Part shown: positions 15,601 to 28,200 of the stretch, in pieces
Numbering within the stretch: the stretch's first letter is position 1
Layout of the letters: the number at the start of each line of letters is the position of its first letter
The notes under the pieces: generated by a model
What the model was told of the DNA's origin: nothing
Databases searched by the model: none
What the model saw: the letters and a program-made list of their open reading frames with translations, nothing else
Source of the DNA: Clavelina lepadiformis
Lineage: Eukaryota; Chordata; Ascidiacea; Aplousobranchia; Clavelinidae
Direction of reading: 5' to 3'
Assembly: GCF_947623445.1 (NCBI RefSeq)
Contig: NC_135242.1
Location: forward strand, 9,114,001-9,178,000
DNA length: 64,000 bases
Program-made: the position numbers and the translations under genes

Positions 15601-16024
15601 TCCACCAATGCGAGATCACACATACGCGATAAGTGAAAGGAAACTTCGAAAACAGTCAGATAATCCCCGGCTGAAAGATAATATAGATAGCCCAAACTTG
15701 CGAATGCAAACAAGGTCTTTTGTATGTGATCGCACCAAAGTCAAAGCTAGTAAATCAAATATCAACCCAGAGTCTAGTCATATGGTTAAACCTACAAGAA
15801 GAACTTTTACAGTAAAAGGAATGAGACGACCTTTAGGGCTCCCAGCTTCCACCAAATGCAGCGGATTTAGCAATTTACCAAGGAAAGTGGAAACGCAGCA
15901 CATGCTGCCACCAGTTCCTAGTGAACAGAAAAGATCTCAGTCGAGCATGGGAAAATGCGAACCGCCACCAAAGAGACGATCCATCAGGCAGTACTCAAAA
16001 AACTTTGTGGTAACATCTGGGTAA
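605..16024 (+). CDS. C2H2 zinc-finger protein, 25 exons, about 2,100 aa
   Basis: Probable nuclear DNA-binding regulator. Exons: 605-697, 4367-4478, 5131-5333, 5413-5557, 5714-5757, 5910-5962, 6043-6224, 6537-6655, 6866-7084, 7263-7367, 7494-7666, 7765-7978, 8069-8177, 8356-8659, 9475-11402, 11601-11675, 11859-12118, 12595-12741, 12825-12905, 13110-13134, 13322-13534, 13675-13814, 14112-14240, 14573-14761, 14984 (or 15026)-16024. All phases join in frame. Six C2H2 fingers lie near residues 218, 295, 333, 361, 389 and 530; fingers 3-5 are adjacent with TGEKP-like linkers (HSGERPY, HTGDRPH). The large exon 15 encodes a low-complexity region rich in Ser, Asn and His, with a PLDLRHPS motif near residue 968 that resembles CtBP-binding sites. 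The C-terminal half is acidic and Ser-rich, ending in a basic tail. No PR/SET or BTB domain is visible. Orthology is unknown. Confidence is high for the gene, lower for the last acceptor and the weak donor at 14241. Confidence 0.88.
3018..3335 (+). repeat. tRNA-derived SINE, copy 1
   Basis: The head looks like a tRNA: an A-box-like TGGAGCAATTGG at 3028-3039 and a perfect B box GGTTCGATTCC at 3068-3078. The body then contains an A-rich stretch and a tail with GAGTTTAAG, GACTTT and TCAGTCCGA. The same tail recurs near 58868-59045 and 59085-59265, so this is a dispersed family. It lies in intron 1 of the zinc-finger gene. It is not a functional tRNA gene, because no cloverleaf acceptor stem is evident. 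Confidence 0.75.
4527..4994. mobile_element. hAT-type MITE with GAGTCAAGTC-like repeats
   Basis: A 468-bp element in intron 2 of the zinc-finger gene. It starts CAGAGTTG, and its other end reads CAGAGTAATG on the opposite strand. Flanking octamers gtgtcaat (4519-4526) and gtctcaat (4995-5002) differ at one base and look like an 8-bp target duplication. The interior is full of degenerate CTCGAGTC and CAAGTC units. A 154-codon open frame crosses it from 4329, but that is exon 2 read in the wrong frame plus repeat and is not a gene. Confidence 0.72.
13450..13534 (+). repeat. In-frame 15-bp coding minisatellite
   Basis: Five perfect copies of TCAGATCCAGATCCA plus a 10-base partial copy end exactly at the exon 21 donor of the zinc-finger gene. 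They encode repeated Ser-Asp-Pro-Asp-Pro. The unit is a multiple of three, so copy-number change would keep the frame. Confidence 0.93.
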
Positions 16025-17084
16025 ACTCATAAAGGTTACTAAGAACTTTGACAAGTTTGGTTATTTAGGTTGCACAATCCACCTCTCTGGAGTCTTTTAA
16101 CGCTGTTATTTATTCCACACAAAACTCCCTGCCTTTTTCATTCAGTGCACTGCCAACACTAACATTTATGTTTTACTTGCTTACGATCACTGCTGTAAAC
16201 CACAACGTATAACTTCCATAGTATTAATTAATCATTTTTGTTTAGAAAGTTAACTAACTTGGTATTTTTTCAGTAGTATACACAGTATGCTGTATATGCC
16301 GTTTCAGTGCAAATTTTTACTTTATTCTCCTTTCCCGAAATCCTCATATGCACATTGTACACATAATTCAAGCTGTAAGAATATGCTTTTGGTGCTCCGC
16401 CTGGTTGTACATAAATTTTGTAGGCTAATACATTATGCCGCATGGATTTCAGAAGGGCTAACTTTGCTAAATCAGCTTCGATAGATCTATCAATTTATCA
16501 AATCAATTTATGTGGTGGAGCATTGATGGTAGCAGCCGTAGAGTTAAGATTTGAAAGTCATTTTCGGGCTTAGGTTTGAAAAAAACATTCGGGCCCGAAT
16601 TAACGCTCACACTTAGCCACTTTCTTTACACGAGTGTGCATGCGCGGATGTTGTCAAACAAACTTCCCGGAGAGACTAAAGCACAACTTGTAGAAAATGA
16701 TGACATCAAAAGATGACTCTGATTCATTCGGTATATATAACTTTCGGGCATGTATTTGAAAAAATGGGGTTCAAGTTAAAATATAAATCACGATTACACC
16801 TCAGCGAAGTACATACGCACTTAATCCAGGTAAAGTTTTTTTCAGGAAAACAAATTAAATTTTAGTATCATTGTTTTTGTACTGCAGACGTGCGAATTTT
16901 CATCGTTTTGTGAGATATTGTTCTCAAAACGTGATGTAAGACATGTCAGTTTACACAGCGCACTTAAACAGAGGTAGATGAGCTTAAAGGAAGTGAAAGT
17001 GATGCGTACTGACGTGCATTTCTCTTACACATCAACAAGTCAAATGCGCGGTAAATAAAATCAACCAATTTTTGGTTCATGCCT
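16025..17084. other. Intergenic region between converging genes
   Basis: Contains the 3' UTRs of the zinc-finger gene (+) and the ARF-like gene (-). No further coding exon was found. The 65-codon frame at 16287-16484 has no recognisable features. The stretch at 16540-16620 has GGGC-rich segments that may be a decayed repeat. Confidence 0.5.
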
Positions 17085-20000
17085 TCACAGATTCGTGTGA
17101 CTTTTACGGCTCTGTTGTCCGGACGTTGACGGACTCAAACTTTTGGTCCCATCTTCCGTTGGTGGATCAACCTATAAAAACACAATTTAACTTTAAATAG
17201 ATAATATTTGGATTTGCTCGAAAAGCATAAACAGAATTTGGCTATATAGGCCTATACATCTTACCGTTATTGTGGGCACCTGTTGTGGGGTCCGGTCAGC
17301 ATTTGTTTTTATCGTCGTCTGTGGTCCAAATAAATCTGTAGGATTGTGCTTTATGAAATATCTGTGACCGTTGTTTTGTATTGTGGCCGAAGGTGAATGA
17401 TATTTCTTATTTGTGAAAAATAATCGCACAGACGTCAGCAAAGAAAAGTTTCTGTGCGAGTTTATTGTTACATTTTCGTGATTTATGGTGTTGTCTTTAT
17501 ATTCTATTCGCAACGCTGATGACGTACGCGTTGCATCGCTTTTGCTGCGTCGATGAACGCTAGGGCTGTCCAGCTTATGTTGAGGATGAAGTCCACTTAT
17601 AAGATCGTGGTTGCTCATTCTTCGTCTCCTTCTACTAATGACGTCACTGGAATGCGGCAGGAATTTGGCTTGAACTTCGGCTGAGCTGCGTCTAAAACTG
17701 TCCCCAAATTTTCGCGAGATGATTTGATTATTTTGGGGGTTCAGGCTTGAAGAAACATTTCTTTTGTCATCAAAATTATATGAAAGTTGGTTGTAAAACC
17801 GTACTATACTATCAAGTTTATTTTCGCTGGTTGAATTTGTTATTTCCGACACTTTGTAACTAATCGTGTTTGCTTTCTTCGCCCTCATGGCTGCAGTGCG
17901 CTCCTTCAGCTCTCTATGCAATTTCATGCTGGTGGCTGTGCGTGGGGATGTGAGGGGTGAAAGGGGCTCGTTCGAAAGTGTGTCGACATAATAGGACGGA
18001 ATAAACGTTCCAGCAGCTTTTTCAGGCTTGCATTTAGTGACGCTATAATTTCCTTCTTGGGAGTCACTACGCACGAAGTACTTGTCGGCATATTTGGAAT
18101 GAAAAAATTCGTTGATGTGCATGTAACTCTCAGCAAATGAAAATGACCGTTCTTCTATTCTATTTGGAGTATATTCCGTTTGGTCTTCTTTGTTTAAACG
18201 TTGGGATATCAAAGCTTCGTGTGGATTAGCGATGTAATTGAACGATACACGAGTTGAAGTGAGTACACCATAATCGTCCGTTATACTTTCATGCTCACTC
18301 AAAGTTAAATTAGAATCCATTGACCTTTGTCGCTTGATCAGTCCTTGTTTCTTGCTTTGCTTGCCACGAAAACGCTTTAACTTTTTGCTTGCTTGTTCGG
18401 AACCAAGTGTTGAGCATAACCAGGTGAAAGCTTCGTTCAACCCGTTTCCAGTCGTAGCCGATACCATATGTACGTCTAATTAAAAAAAGGTTTTGTTAAT
18501 ATCATTAGGAATAATAACAAATTAGCAACTGCGATTCAGATCTAAACAAACGTCTGTTATAAGTTATATATAGTAAACATCACGAAAAAGAGAAATTTTA
18601 ATTATATGCGATTTGTGAAGATAATGGCAAATTAATTATCTATATATGCTATTAACTCGACTACATCACAGCTTGTTTCCACTTACTATATTTACGAGCT
18701 TTACAGATACCGTGGAGATCAAGACGAAGTTTCAAATCTTCGGCTTTTACACTGTACCGAAGAATGTCAGTCTTGTTTACGATCACTAAAAGGGGAACTT
18801 TTTTCCTTTCTGGTCGGGTCATAAAATCCTGTCAAGGCAAATCAAATAATGAAGTAAGCTAGATAGGCTATATAATAAGTATAAGCGAAGTCTCCAAAAA
18901 AAAGCGCTTTAGCGCCTTGGCATTTTGCTCCATTTCTGCAGGTGGCTTGAGGTTTACTACAATTATTCGTTACGTAGTTATTATGACTGAATTATTATTA
19001 TCAACCTTCAACAATTATCATTTTCAATTGAGCACACAAACATAAGATTAGAAGAGGACAACGGGCTTTGCTTTTTAAGATACTTTTCGGCTTTTACAGC
19101 AAAAAATAATTAGACCTCTTACAGTAAGTAGCGTTTTGTTTTCTTCTATTCTTTGAACATCGCTACAATCCATGACATATATTATTGCAGATGCAGTAAG
19201 GAGATAATGTTTCCATAAAGGTACAATCTTTTTGTCTCCTCCCACATCCATTACATCCAGTTCAATGTCATCGAAAGGTAACACTTCCATGTTAAACCCT
19301 AAATTAATATCATAAAAATATAAAGATAGTTCAATGTAGAGCAGCTTAGTTTTCGAAACAAAATTGACTGCGTTAAGAAAAATTAATACAATTTATTAAA
19401 AGTTTTTGCAAAAATTTTATGGTAAATTGTGGTTGCAAATTGCGCATTGTTGGGAAGTCTGTTCTGAGTTCTAGCTAGAAAATTTGTTCAATTAACTTGG
19501 TCAACCAAAGTGGCCTTCTACTCTTATGTCAAACTGACGGCCTGACGGCTCTGTTACAACCTTGAGAGCAAATGAAATCTGGTATTCTGACATTTTAAGC
19601 TATTAATTTTTATTTTTATTTTATTTTTTTATTATTTTATTATTTATTATTTTTAATGTTATATTTTTAAGAAAAAAATCACAATTAGACCTTTAGAAAG
19701 ATGCTGTTTGATTGTCGTTTTAACTCAACCAGATTTGGTGAGACAAAAACTTTTTTGTTTTACAAATGTAGTTACTTCGATTCATTTTAATAAATTGAAG
19801 CGACCATAAAAGTAAGGTTTTACAAAAACAACTTTGCAATAACGTAAGTGGGTTTGTAGATCAGGCAGCATGCCATAGTGCATGCACAGTCGTCATATTT
19901 ACGCGGCACTTATATATACAATATTAAAAAGTGTGTGTGATTCATTCTACAGATAGGTGACGGTAGATTTCCTGGGTTTGTTTGTCCCTTACAAAAACAC

Positions 20001-20988
20001 CACTGCTGTGCGTAATTACGTCACCGATAAGTATCTCAAATTAACTTCTAACCTTGTTCCTGCAAGTAGGCCTAGTATATACCACAAACCAACATTGGGA
20101 TTTGAAACTATTTCGTTTTAACTCGTCGATAATACAGCAAAAGGATGTAATTGGCTGCCAATTTTTATTTGCAAACCTGTATTACTTCATCTTGAAGAAT
20201 TTTTTTCTGAGGATTTCAATAGGCAGAAAATTAATGAATCAACTCACCTCAACTAGTTAACACTGAGTTCATAAGCACTTATTAGTGTTGGATATATTTT
20301 AACAAGAAATTATGTTGTGGAACCAGATGAACGAAACTGCAAATTAGCTTTCTCTGTATCGTAACGAAACCTTAGTAGTATATATTTCCTTGTAACAACA
20401 ACTGTATAACTATCAGTAACTGTAAACCAGCTACCGTGCAGGTCATACAGGTACTGCATCCAATTGAACAGTACTAGCAATCGTAACTCACTAAACAACT
20501 GTGAAGAAGCACTTTACTTGCGTCATTTTACTCCAATTTGTTTTGTATAGGTCCTGGTATTTAGTTATTCGTTAAATCATTATATCTTTGATGGCAATCG
20601 ACATCCACGCCCAGAATATTTGAATTTACGACTTACCGAATGTTGGAGCAGAAATTATCTTCTTACCAGCTAAAACCTTGTACAATATTGTTGTTTTCCC
20701 GGTATTATCCAGACCTGTTTCATCAAAAAAGAAATTACGAATTTCGCACATTCTCGTTTCGTTCGTTTATTCCAGAAACAGGATATTTCCTTTTTACATG
20801 CTGTGTGCAGCTCATCCGTAAGGCAAAACAAAAATTCAAAACACGACTAAATTACAACAACACATAAGTAAATTCAATAAAAATCTTTCTCAGCAACTTT
20901 GAGAAGAATCTATTCTTGAATGAAACGTACCAAGCATAAGGACTGCAACTCTTCGTTTTTGCAGTAATCTACCCATCATTGAACCCAT
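17085..20988 (-). CDS. ARF/ARL-like GTPase with about 400-aa C-terminal extension
   Basis: Six exons on the minus strand: 20931-20988, 20637-20714, 19123-19298, 18687-18828, 17265-18475, 17085-17171. Total 583 aa with consistent phases. The small-GTPase core is at residues 1-180: P-loop GLDNTGKTT (20-28), switch I Thr in PTFGFN, switch II DVGGDKKIVPLW (63-74), NKTD (122-125) and SATTG (157-161). The family's catalytic Gln after DVGG is Asp67 here, so intrinsic GTP hydrolysis may be altered. The N-terminus is MGSMMG; Gly2 could be myristoylated. After the core come a polybasic run (KKLKRFRGKQSKK) and a Ser-rich, probably disordered tail with another Arg cluster (RRRRRMS), matching nothing I recognise. 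ARL13-type proteins also pair a long tail with a changed switch II Gln, but similarity in the tail is not evident. Membrane or vesicle signalling is inferred. Confidence 0.85.
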
Positions 20989-22220
20989 CTTCACCTACAC
21001 TGCCCTGACTGAAACAACCAGCTCAGACCCACTGCCATTGTGTTTTAAAAGCAACTTTTGTTTTATTCCGTCAACGATATGCCATAAGACAAGCGACGAC
21101 GCTCACGGTTTCTCACAACTAGTGTTCCGCTTTCTCCGCAATAACAATGGTGGATTGATTTAATAAGCACGAGCTATTGATTGCTGTAAGTTAAATAGGA
21201 AACAGTTATGACGAGCGCATGATTATTCACAACACAGAGTCTCCTAATTGAGCTTATGAGGAATTTGCCCTAATGGGTGGTTGGCCCGTATGTTTCTATA
21301 GTTGTGTAATCGTCCTGTTATATCAATATAATTAGTAATTACTTCGCGTATTCTTTGATAGCAATAACCAGACGAGAAAGGTGAAATATATTTACAACCA
21401 AGATTATATTGCATGTCATGGATGCTCCACAAACACACTTCAACTTTTATTCATTTCAACACTGCAGGTACAATGTCAGTTGTCATACATGAGAAGCTAG
21501 TGCATCTCTAACAATGCTCTTTACGGCAATATACCAGCCCTGGTACAAAAAATTCAAGTTCAACCACATCGGTGAACTAGAGAAGAAATTCTTTTCCAGC
21601 TCACACAAAGCGACAATAAAACAAGACTGAGTGACAAAACATAAAATATTAAATCAAATATATACAGTTGTACACATTAAAAATACGGTCGTTACACATG
21701 ATTCATTATACATCATTATCATGGTAGTTGCATGGCGTGATAGCAAATAATTTCATAGCAAAAAAATGCATATTAATACAAAAATTACTTTACTTTGCAA
21801 AAAATAGTAAACTTTCTGCAACAAATGCATCAGGATATCATCTGCATTTCACTGGTAACAATGAATGAGGCTTCCGATTAAGTAATTAGTATAACAATGT
21901 AGTATAATACACCATAATAGGATGTATAAATGTCATATTCACAGTACACCCATAATCAACATTTTTGCTGCAAATATTTTATTAAAATTAAAAGAACAAA
22001 CCAAACGTGATGAGTATACTAATTACTAAGTATACTAAGATAAGCTACAGTATACTGATCAAGTGATCATACTCCACGTGGCATCTCATGTATCTCACAA
22101 AACAGTATCTAAGGGTGTCAACAGAATTGCATAACTACTGATAAAAGGCTTCAATAAGGCATAGAAGTGGCCGTTTATGCACAATTAACCTGGTACAAAT
22201 ATTTATAAAGTCTGGTCGGC
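20989..22220. other. Intergenic region, ARF-like gene promoter side
   Basis: No convincing exon here. It should include the promoter and 5' UTR of the ARF-like gene (right of 20988, transcribed leftward) and the 3' UTR of the sphingosine-phosphate phosphatase gene. On the minus strand an AATAAA (TTTATT at 21978-21983) lies about 240 bases after that gene's stop and could be its polyadenylation signal. Confidence 0.5.
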
Positions 22221-25200
22221 TTAATGAGTGAGATTGATATAATCAAAAAAAATGGGGATTAGTGCCAGAGCAAAGAAACCCACAAAGGCATAAGTAACAA
22301 ATTTGTAAGTGATTTCCACATCCTTGCGTTGTCGTGCCTGTCTATCATTCTTGGACACACCAACAGCATGACAAATCAAGAACAGACTCACGGTTTTAAC
22401 AACCATTCGGACCATGAATAAAATGACGAGCCCTAATATTGTTCGCAGCGCACTTCTTCCCAAACTTGCAAATGTAGGGCAAGCGAAAGTGTATGGGAGC
22501 TCTCCCGTGGGCCCGCTGAAAAAAAACTATATCCTCAGCACTAGCTACGGTTTTAAACAGTGTATTACCAGGGATGGGATCCATGGGTTTGCCAAATTCA
22601 TTGTTAATTCAGTCAAAACTTGCTGATTAACGTTTGAAAAAATTTTAATATGGGTAAAAAGAATCCATTTTTATTGCTTGATTTGATACAAGATGTGTTC
22701 TTGGTAGTTATTTAACTGTTCTTTAGTGAATAAGTTGAGAGGCAGTTGTTGGTCAATTCTTCAATTGTTTACCAATTGTACACTGTGTAGTATCATCATC
22801 ATGCTACTATAACTGTACACTATCATCATGCTACTATAACTTCCGACTTATAGATAACTAGTCCAATCCGATCTAATTGAAAGTTTTCTTATATTAGAAA
22901 CTTACTTGTTGTTAGAAGAGACGACGGGTCATTCCATGTCAAATCACCCAAAAAAAAGTGAAATCTTAACCCCTACCTTTTCGATTTTGCTGAAATTTGG
23001 TATGTAGGGAGGTCTTAGCATAATTAGCACAAATCTAAAATATTAGCTCAATCGGACCAGTGGTTTTAGAGATATAGGCCTTCGAATTTTCGAATTTTTG
23101 CAAAAACGGACGCGGTCGCCAAATTTTAGGCCCTGATATTTTGGTAACCGGTGGACCAATTCTGATGAAACTGGTGTCATTGGAAAGGTAATTTCACAAG
23201 GAATCCAAATCTGTCATTCTTTTCTTGATAGGAGCAAGTTAAATGTGTGTGACCTTTTGACCTATTGTTTGACCTTGAATTTGACCTTGTGGATCACGTG
23301 ACCTTGAAATTAAATTAAGTGCAAATTATACCCCAAGATGTTACCTACAACATATAAAAAATCCAGAGATGTAATATTTTTGGTTTATTAATAAAATATA
23401 CTTTAGTGGGCATGCCTGACCATAAAATGACCATTTTGAACCTTCTAATGCATAATATACACAATATGTTTACACTTTAACAGTACAGGAGATATGTGAG
23501 AGTTTATCCAGACCTTAACAGCTTGCGAGCGGAGTGGATCACTAGCAATCCATTCGTTCAGCAGACTAGTTAGTCTAAAAGAAGCCAGCTTTGTTTGTGA
23601 GGTTGCTGTTGCTGAAAAAATGTTGCGATCCGACGAATAAACATCCGGGGAAATCTAGGACTAAATCATTACGTGTTGTTAGTTTGGATATGTTTGAGAA
23701 ACTAAGTGATCCTCCATGTGTTGTAGTATCTGGTGTTAAAGTGTGTTTAGAGTGTTTAATGATTCTTCAAAGGAAAATCAATTCAATCAAAACAAGATGA
23801 AACCGAAGAAACGCGTGCAATGCACATGGATGTCGACAATAGTTCACCTGAAAATGTGAATAGCTCGTTTGTCAATCTCAATACAACATTAGTTGATCTT
23901 GATGAAACCCCAATTAAAACCGCTCACATGCCAACTTCCACTAAAATAACTAAAGGTAAACAAAAACTTGCATCAGCAACCCGGACATTGAAGAGGAAGC
24001 TAGAACTTTCGTACAAAGTTCCGTTATACAGTTCAGATTCTGATGATCAAAAATGCGCAAAGGATTACCAACGTTACCAAAGCATAATGACACAGTTAAA
24101 AGAAAAGTTTGTACAGTCTCAGAGCTACCAAGAACGAGTACAGATACTAACATTGTCACCATTTACAATAGATAGAACTATGAAGGAATTTGGAGCTACT
24201 AACTACCTAGTGAAGAAAAGTCGTGATGTGAAGAAGCAAAAGGGGATTTTGGGAATATGTGATAAGAACAAGGGCAAAACGCTGTCAGAAGAACTTAAAA
24301 ATGATGTCTGTGGTTTTTATGAATGTGATGAAAATAGTCGAATGTGTCCTGGAATGAAAGATTCGGTTAGTGTTCGAAATAAGAATGGTGAGAAAGTTCA
24401 ACATCAGAAGCGACTGGTATTATCCAATCTTAAGGAACTGCATTCTTCCTGGAAAGAAACTTATCCCAAAAAGAAGATTGGATTCTCGTCTTTCGCGGCT
24501 TTGCGTCCCAAGTGGTGTGTACTTGCTGGATCATCAGGAACTCACTCTGTCTGTGTCTGCAAGTATCACCAGAACCCTAAGTTGATGGCAGAAGGGTGTT
24601 TGAAATCTTCTGTTCGTGACCTTATGAAATTCTGTGTGTGCTCTACAGAGAACGAAAAGTGTATGATGGGTCACTGTAAGGACTGCCTTGGTCGTGAAGG
24701 GCTCATCGATCACCTTAAAAACTGTGAAGAACTGAACGATGTTGAGGACGTGACATACCAGCAATGGATTAGCACCGATCGCACGAAACTTACCACTATT
24801 ACGGAATCAAAAGAAGACTTCATAGATAACTTTTCCTCGCAGCTATTAAAACTCACCCGCCACAGTTTCACCGCAAAATCTCAAAGTACATACATGAAGG
24901 ACCTTAAATCATCAATGAAACCATTGGAAGAGATTATTCTACAGGGGGATTTCGCTGAAAATTACTCATATGTTGTTCAGGATGAGATCCAAAGTTTTCA
25001 TTGGGAAAATAAACAAGCCACACTGCATCCATTCGTTGCCTACTGCAAACTCAATGATGAAGATAGTACGTTAGAACACCGGAACATTTGTGTAGTAAGT
25101 GACGTAAAGGAACATTCAACCTCGACTGTGTATGCTTTCCAGCAAGTGGTGATTGAGTACATTAAGAAGGAGTTCCCAGTAGTAAAGAAAGTCCACTACT

Positions 25201-28200
25201 TCACGGATGGCTGTGGTGGGCAATATAAAAACAAACATAACTTCATCAATCTTTGCAACCACCAGAAGGACTTTGGCCTGGACGCCGAATGGAACTTCTT
25301 TGCCACATCCCATGGCAAAAGTCCTTGTGATGGTATTGGCGGAACTGTAAAGAGACTCCTGACCAAAGCAAGTCTCCAGAGACCCTACACGGATCCGATT
25401 CTGACAATAGAAGCCATCATAGAATTCTGTGTTGAAAGGATTCCAGGAATCAAATTCTTCAATGTCCCACCCGAAGAAGTGACAAAAGTTGACACAGACT
25501 TAAGAAATTGATTCGATATTGCTACAACTATTAAAGGAACTCTTCAGTTTCACAGATTTGTACCACTTTCGCAAACGCATCTTTCGGTGTATAAATTGAG
25601 TACACAAGTGGATCCTCCTGTTGTGGTAGCCGCCACAGCGGATGCCGAACATGACAGAATATCGGAAGTGCTGATTGACATTGAGATTGCCGAACAGAAC
25701 TATGTCTGCTGTCTTTATGACAATGAACCATGGATTGGCCTGGTGGAGGATATTTCAGACGAGCATGGGGACTACAGTATAAAGTTCATGCATCCCCATG
25801 GACCCGCCAAGCTCTTTCATTGGCCTAGAGATGAAGACAAATGTTGGCTTGACAAGAAGAGCATCCTTTGTGTCATCAACACACCATCTCTTACACTTTC
25901 CACTCAAATGTACAGCATCGGCAAGCCTGACAATGTTAAAATAACTGGACTATGCAAAAAATGGAAATGTTAACTTCAGGAGTATTATCATATTGTTAAT
26001 AGCCTACTTTTACATTGATTTGTATAGCCTAAGATGTAAGTTTGCATTATTTTAATGAAAAGCATCGTGAAGGCCTGATTAATTAGTTAAAATATGTCAA
26101 TTAATATGAGCAAAGCCTGTTATAGTGTTAATACAATATGACATCATACTTTGAATAAGGATTATAAGTTTTGGATTTGTACTAAACTATGGCATATCTC
26201 CTGTAGTGTATTTGTGTACATTAATGCATTAGAAGGTTCAAAATGGTCATTTTATGGTCAGGCATGCCCACTAAAGTGTATTTTATTAATAAACCAAAAA
26301 TATTACATCTCTGGATTTTTTATATGTTGTAGGTAACATCTTGGGGTATAATTTGCACTTAATTTAATTTCAAGGTCACGTGATCCACAAGGTCAAATTC
26401 AAGGTCAAACAATAGGTCAAAAGGTCACACACATTTAACTTGCTCCTATCAAGAAAAGAATGACAGATTTGGATTCCTTGTGAAATTACCTTTCCAATGA
26501 CACCAGTTTCATCAGAATTGGTCCACCGGTTACCAAAATATCAGGGCCTAAAACTTGGCGGCCGCGTCCGTTTTTGCAAAAATTCTAAAATTCGAAGGCC
26601 TATATCTCTAAAACCACTGGTCCGATTGACCTAATATTTTAGATTTGTGCTAATTATGCTAAGACCTCCCTACATACCAAATTTCAGCAAAATCGAAGAG
26701 GTAGGGGTTAAACCCATTGGGTGATTTGACATGGAATGACCCCGACTTAAAATGCTAAACCCATTGTAAAAAGTTATTAATCCCATCACTGGGTCACATC
26801 ACAACTTCTATATATACATACCTTTTTGATAATACTGTTATATTTTTAGACAATCAATTTAAAGCAAGTTCCCATATGATCTTAGACGATTTTTAATTTA
26901 AGAAGTGCTATGATATATAAATTTGATAAATGTAGTAGTAGTGTTACTTTACAGATAATTTAAATTAAAAGTACAAAACAAACTTACAAGTAGATGCCAT
27001 ACTGATAAAGGAACCATGAGGCACAGTGAATTCCTGCACCCGCAGCAAGTATTATCACAGTGTCACCTCTACTTGTGCTGTAGTGTTCAGTTCCAGGGTA
27101 AAATACACCTGCAAAAGTATTATCATATATGCTATTTTGGTGCTGTAGTTGTTTGTCGATTAACAATCGGTATTTACAGATGAGTTCAAATTTAGCTAAT
27201 GTGCTGGTTAGCTAATGACATGGACTTTGATTGTTATTTGTTAGTTTTATGTAGCAAGGCAAAGGTGGTCGGTCCACCAGCATTAGCTATTGATAAAGCA
27301 AATATTCATCAAGTAATGAAAGAATACGCATTTTAATGTGAGAAGATAAACTCGAGGCACACAATACATCAACGAGCTCTTCTGACAAAAAATGTAAAAC
27401 AATAATTTTTGAAAAGGTGGCAGTTGCTATTTGCAGAGATATAGGCCAATACAATCTGCTGTTCATTTTAGTCAATACAATTTACTCAATTTTGCTAGGA
27501 ACTGATTTTTTCTTATGAAAAATCTACAACATTATAATTAACAATATCTTGGTTGCTACAAAAGATCAAATAGATCAGCATAAGCACATACATAGAAAAT
27601 AAATACTATCAAAGTAGTGAAAGTAACACTAATTCGATTAAATGTTTGTACTATTCCATTTTTACTAGTACTGGTATATATACCCAATAAAAAATGTGAA
27701 ATGATGATGATCCAAGGTGCAAACGTTGAAGTCATAGTGTATTCCTCAACCATATCCATAAACGGCCATCCAAGCCAAAGATAAGTTGCAGCCAAAGATA
27801 TTCCAGCCAGTACATCCTACAAGAAACATCATGAAAATTTAATAGTTGTTTTTACTTAAAAAGTAACTCAGATAAGAAGTCCATTTGAAATAAAAACGTA
27901 ATGAGTTAATATTGTACATTTGAATGGTTGTTTTGGCACCAGACATTAGAGGCATTTTTCCATATATTTTATCAGTAACTTTTTACCATGATTGAATGCA
28001 TTCCAACATAAAGTCTGCTACAAGCCACCAGTAAACACCAGCTACATGCGAGAATTACTCCGATCTCCAGTGGAAACTGGCAAAGAAAAATACTTTGAGT
28101 TGCAAGTATGCAGTTAATACTGCAACAAATACAAGGTAGATACAGACAGATTTTTACCTATCAATTATGGCAATTGCATTTAACAGAAAATTTATTTCAT

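Noticed and set aside
22790..22855. CRISPR-like repeat (ATCATCATGCTACTATAAC twice)
   Set aside because: Only two copies in tandem in a eukaryotic intron; a simple local duplication.
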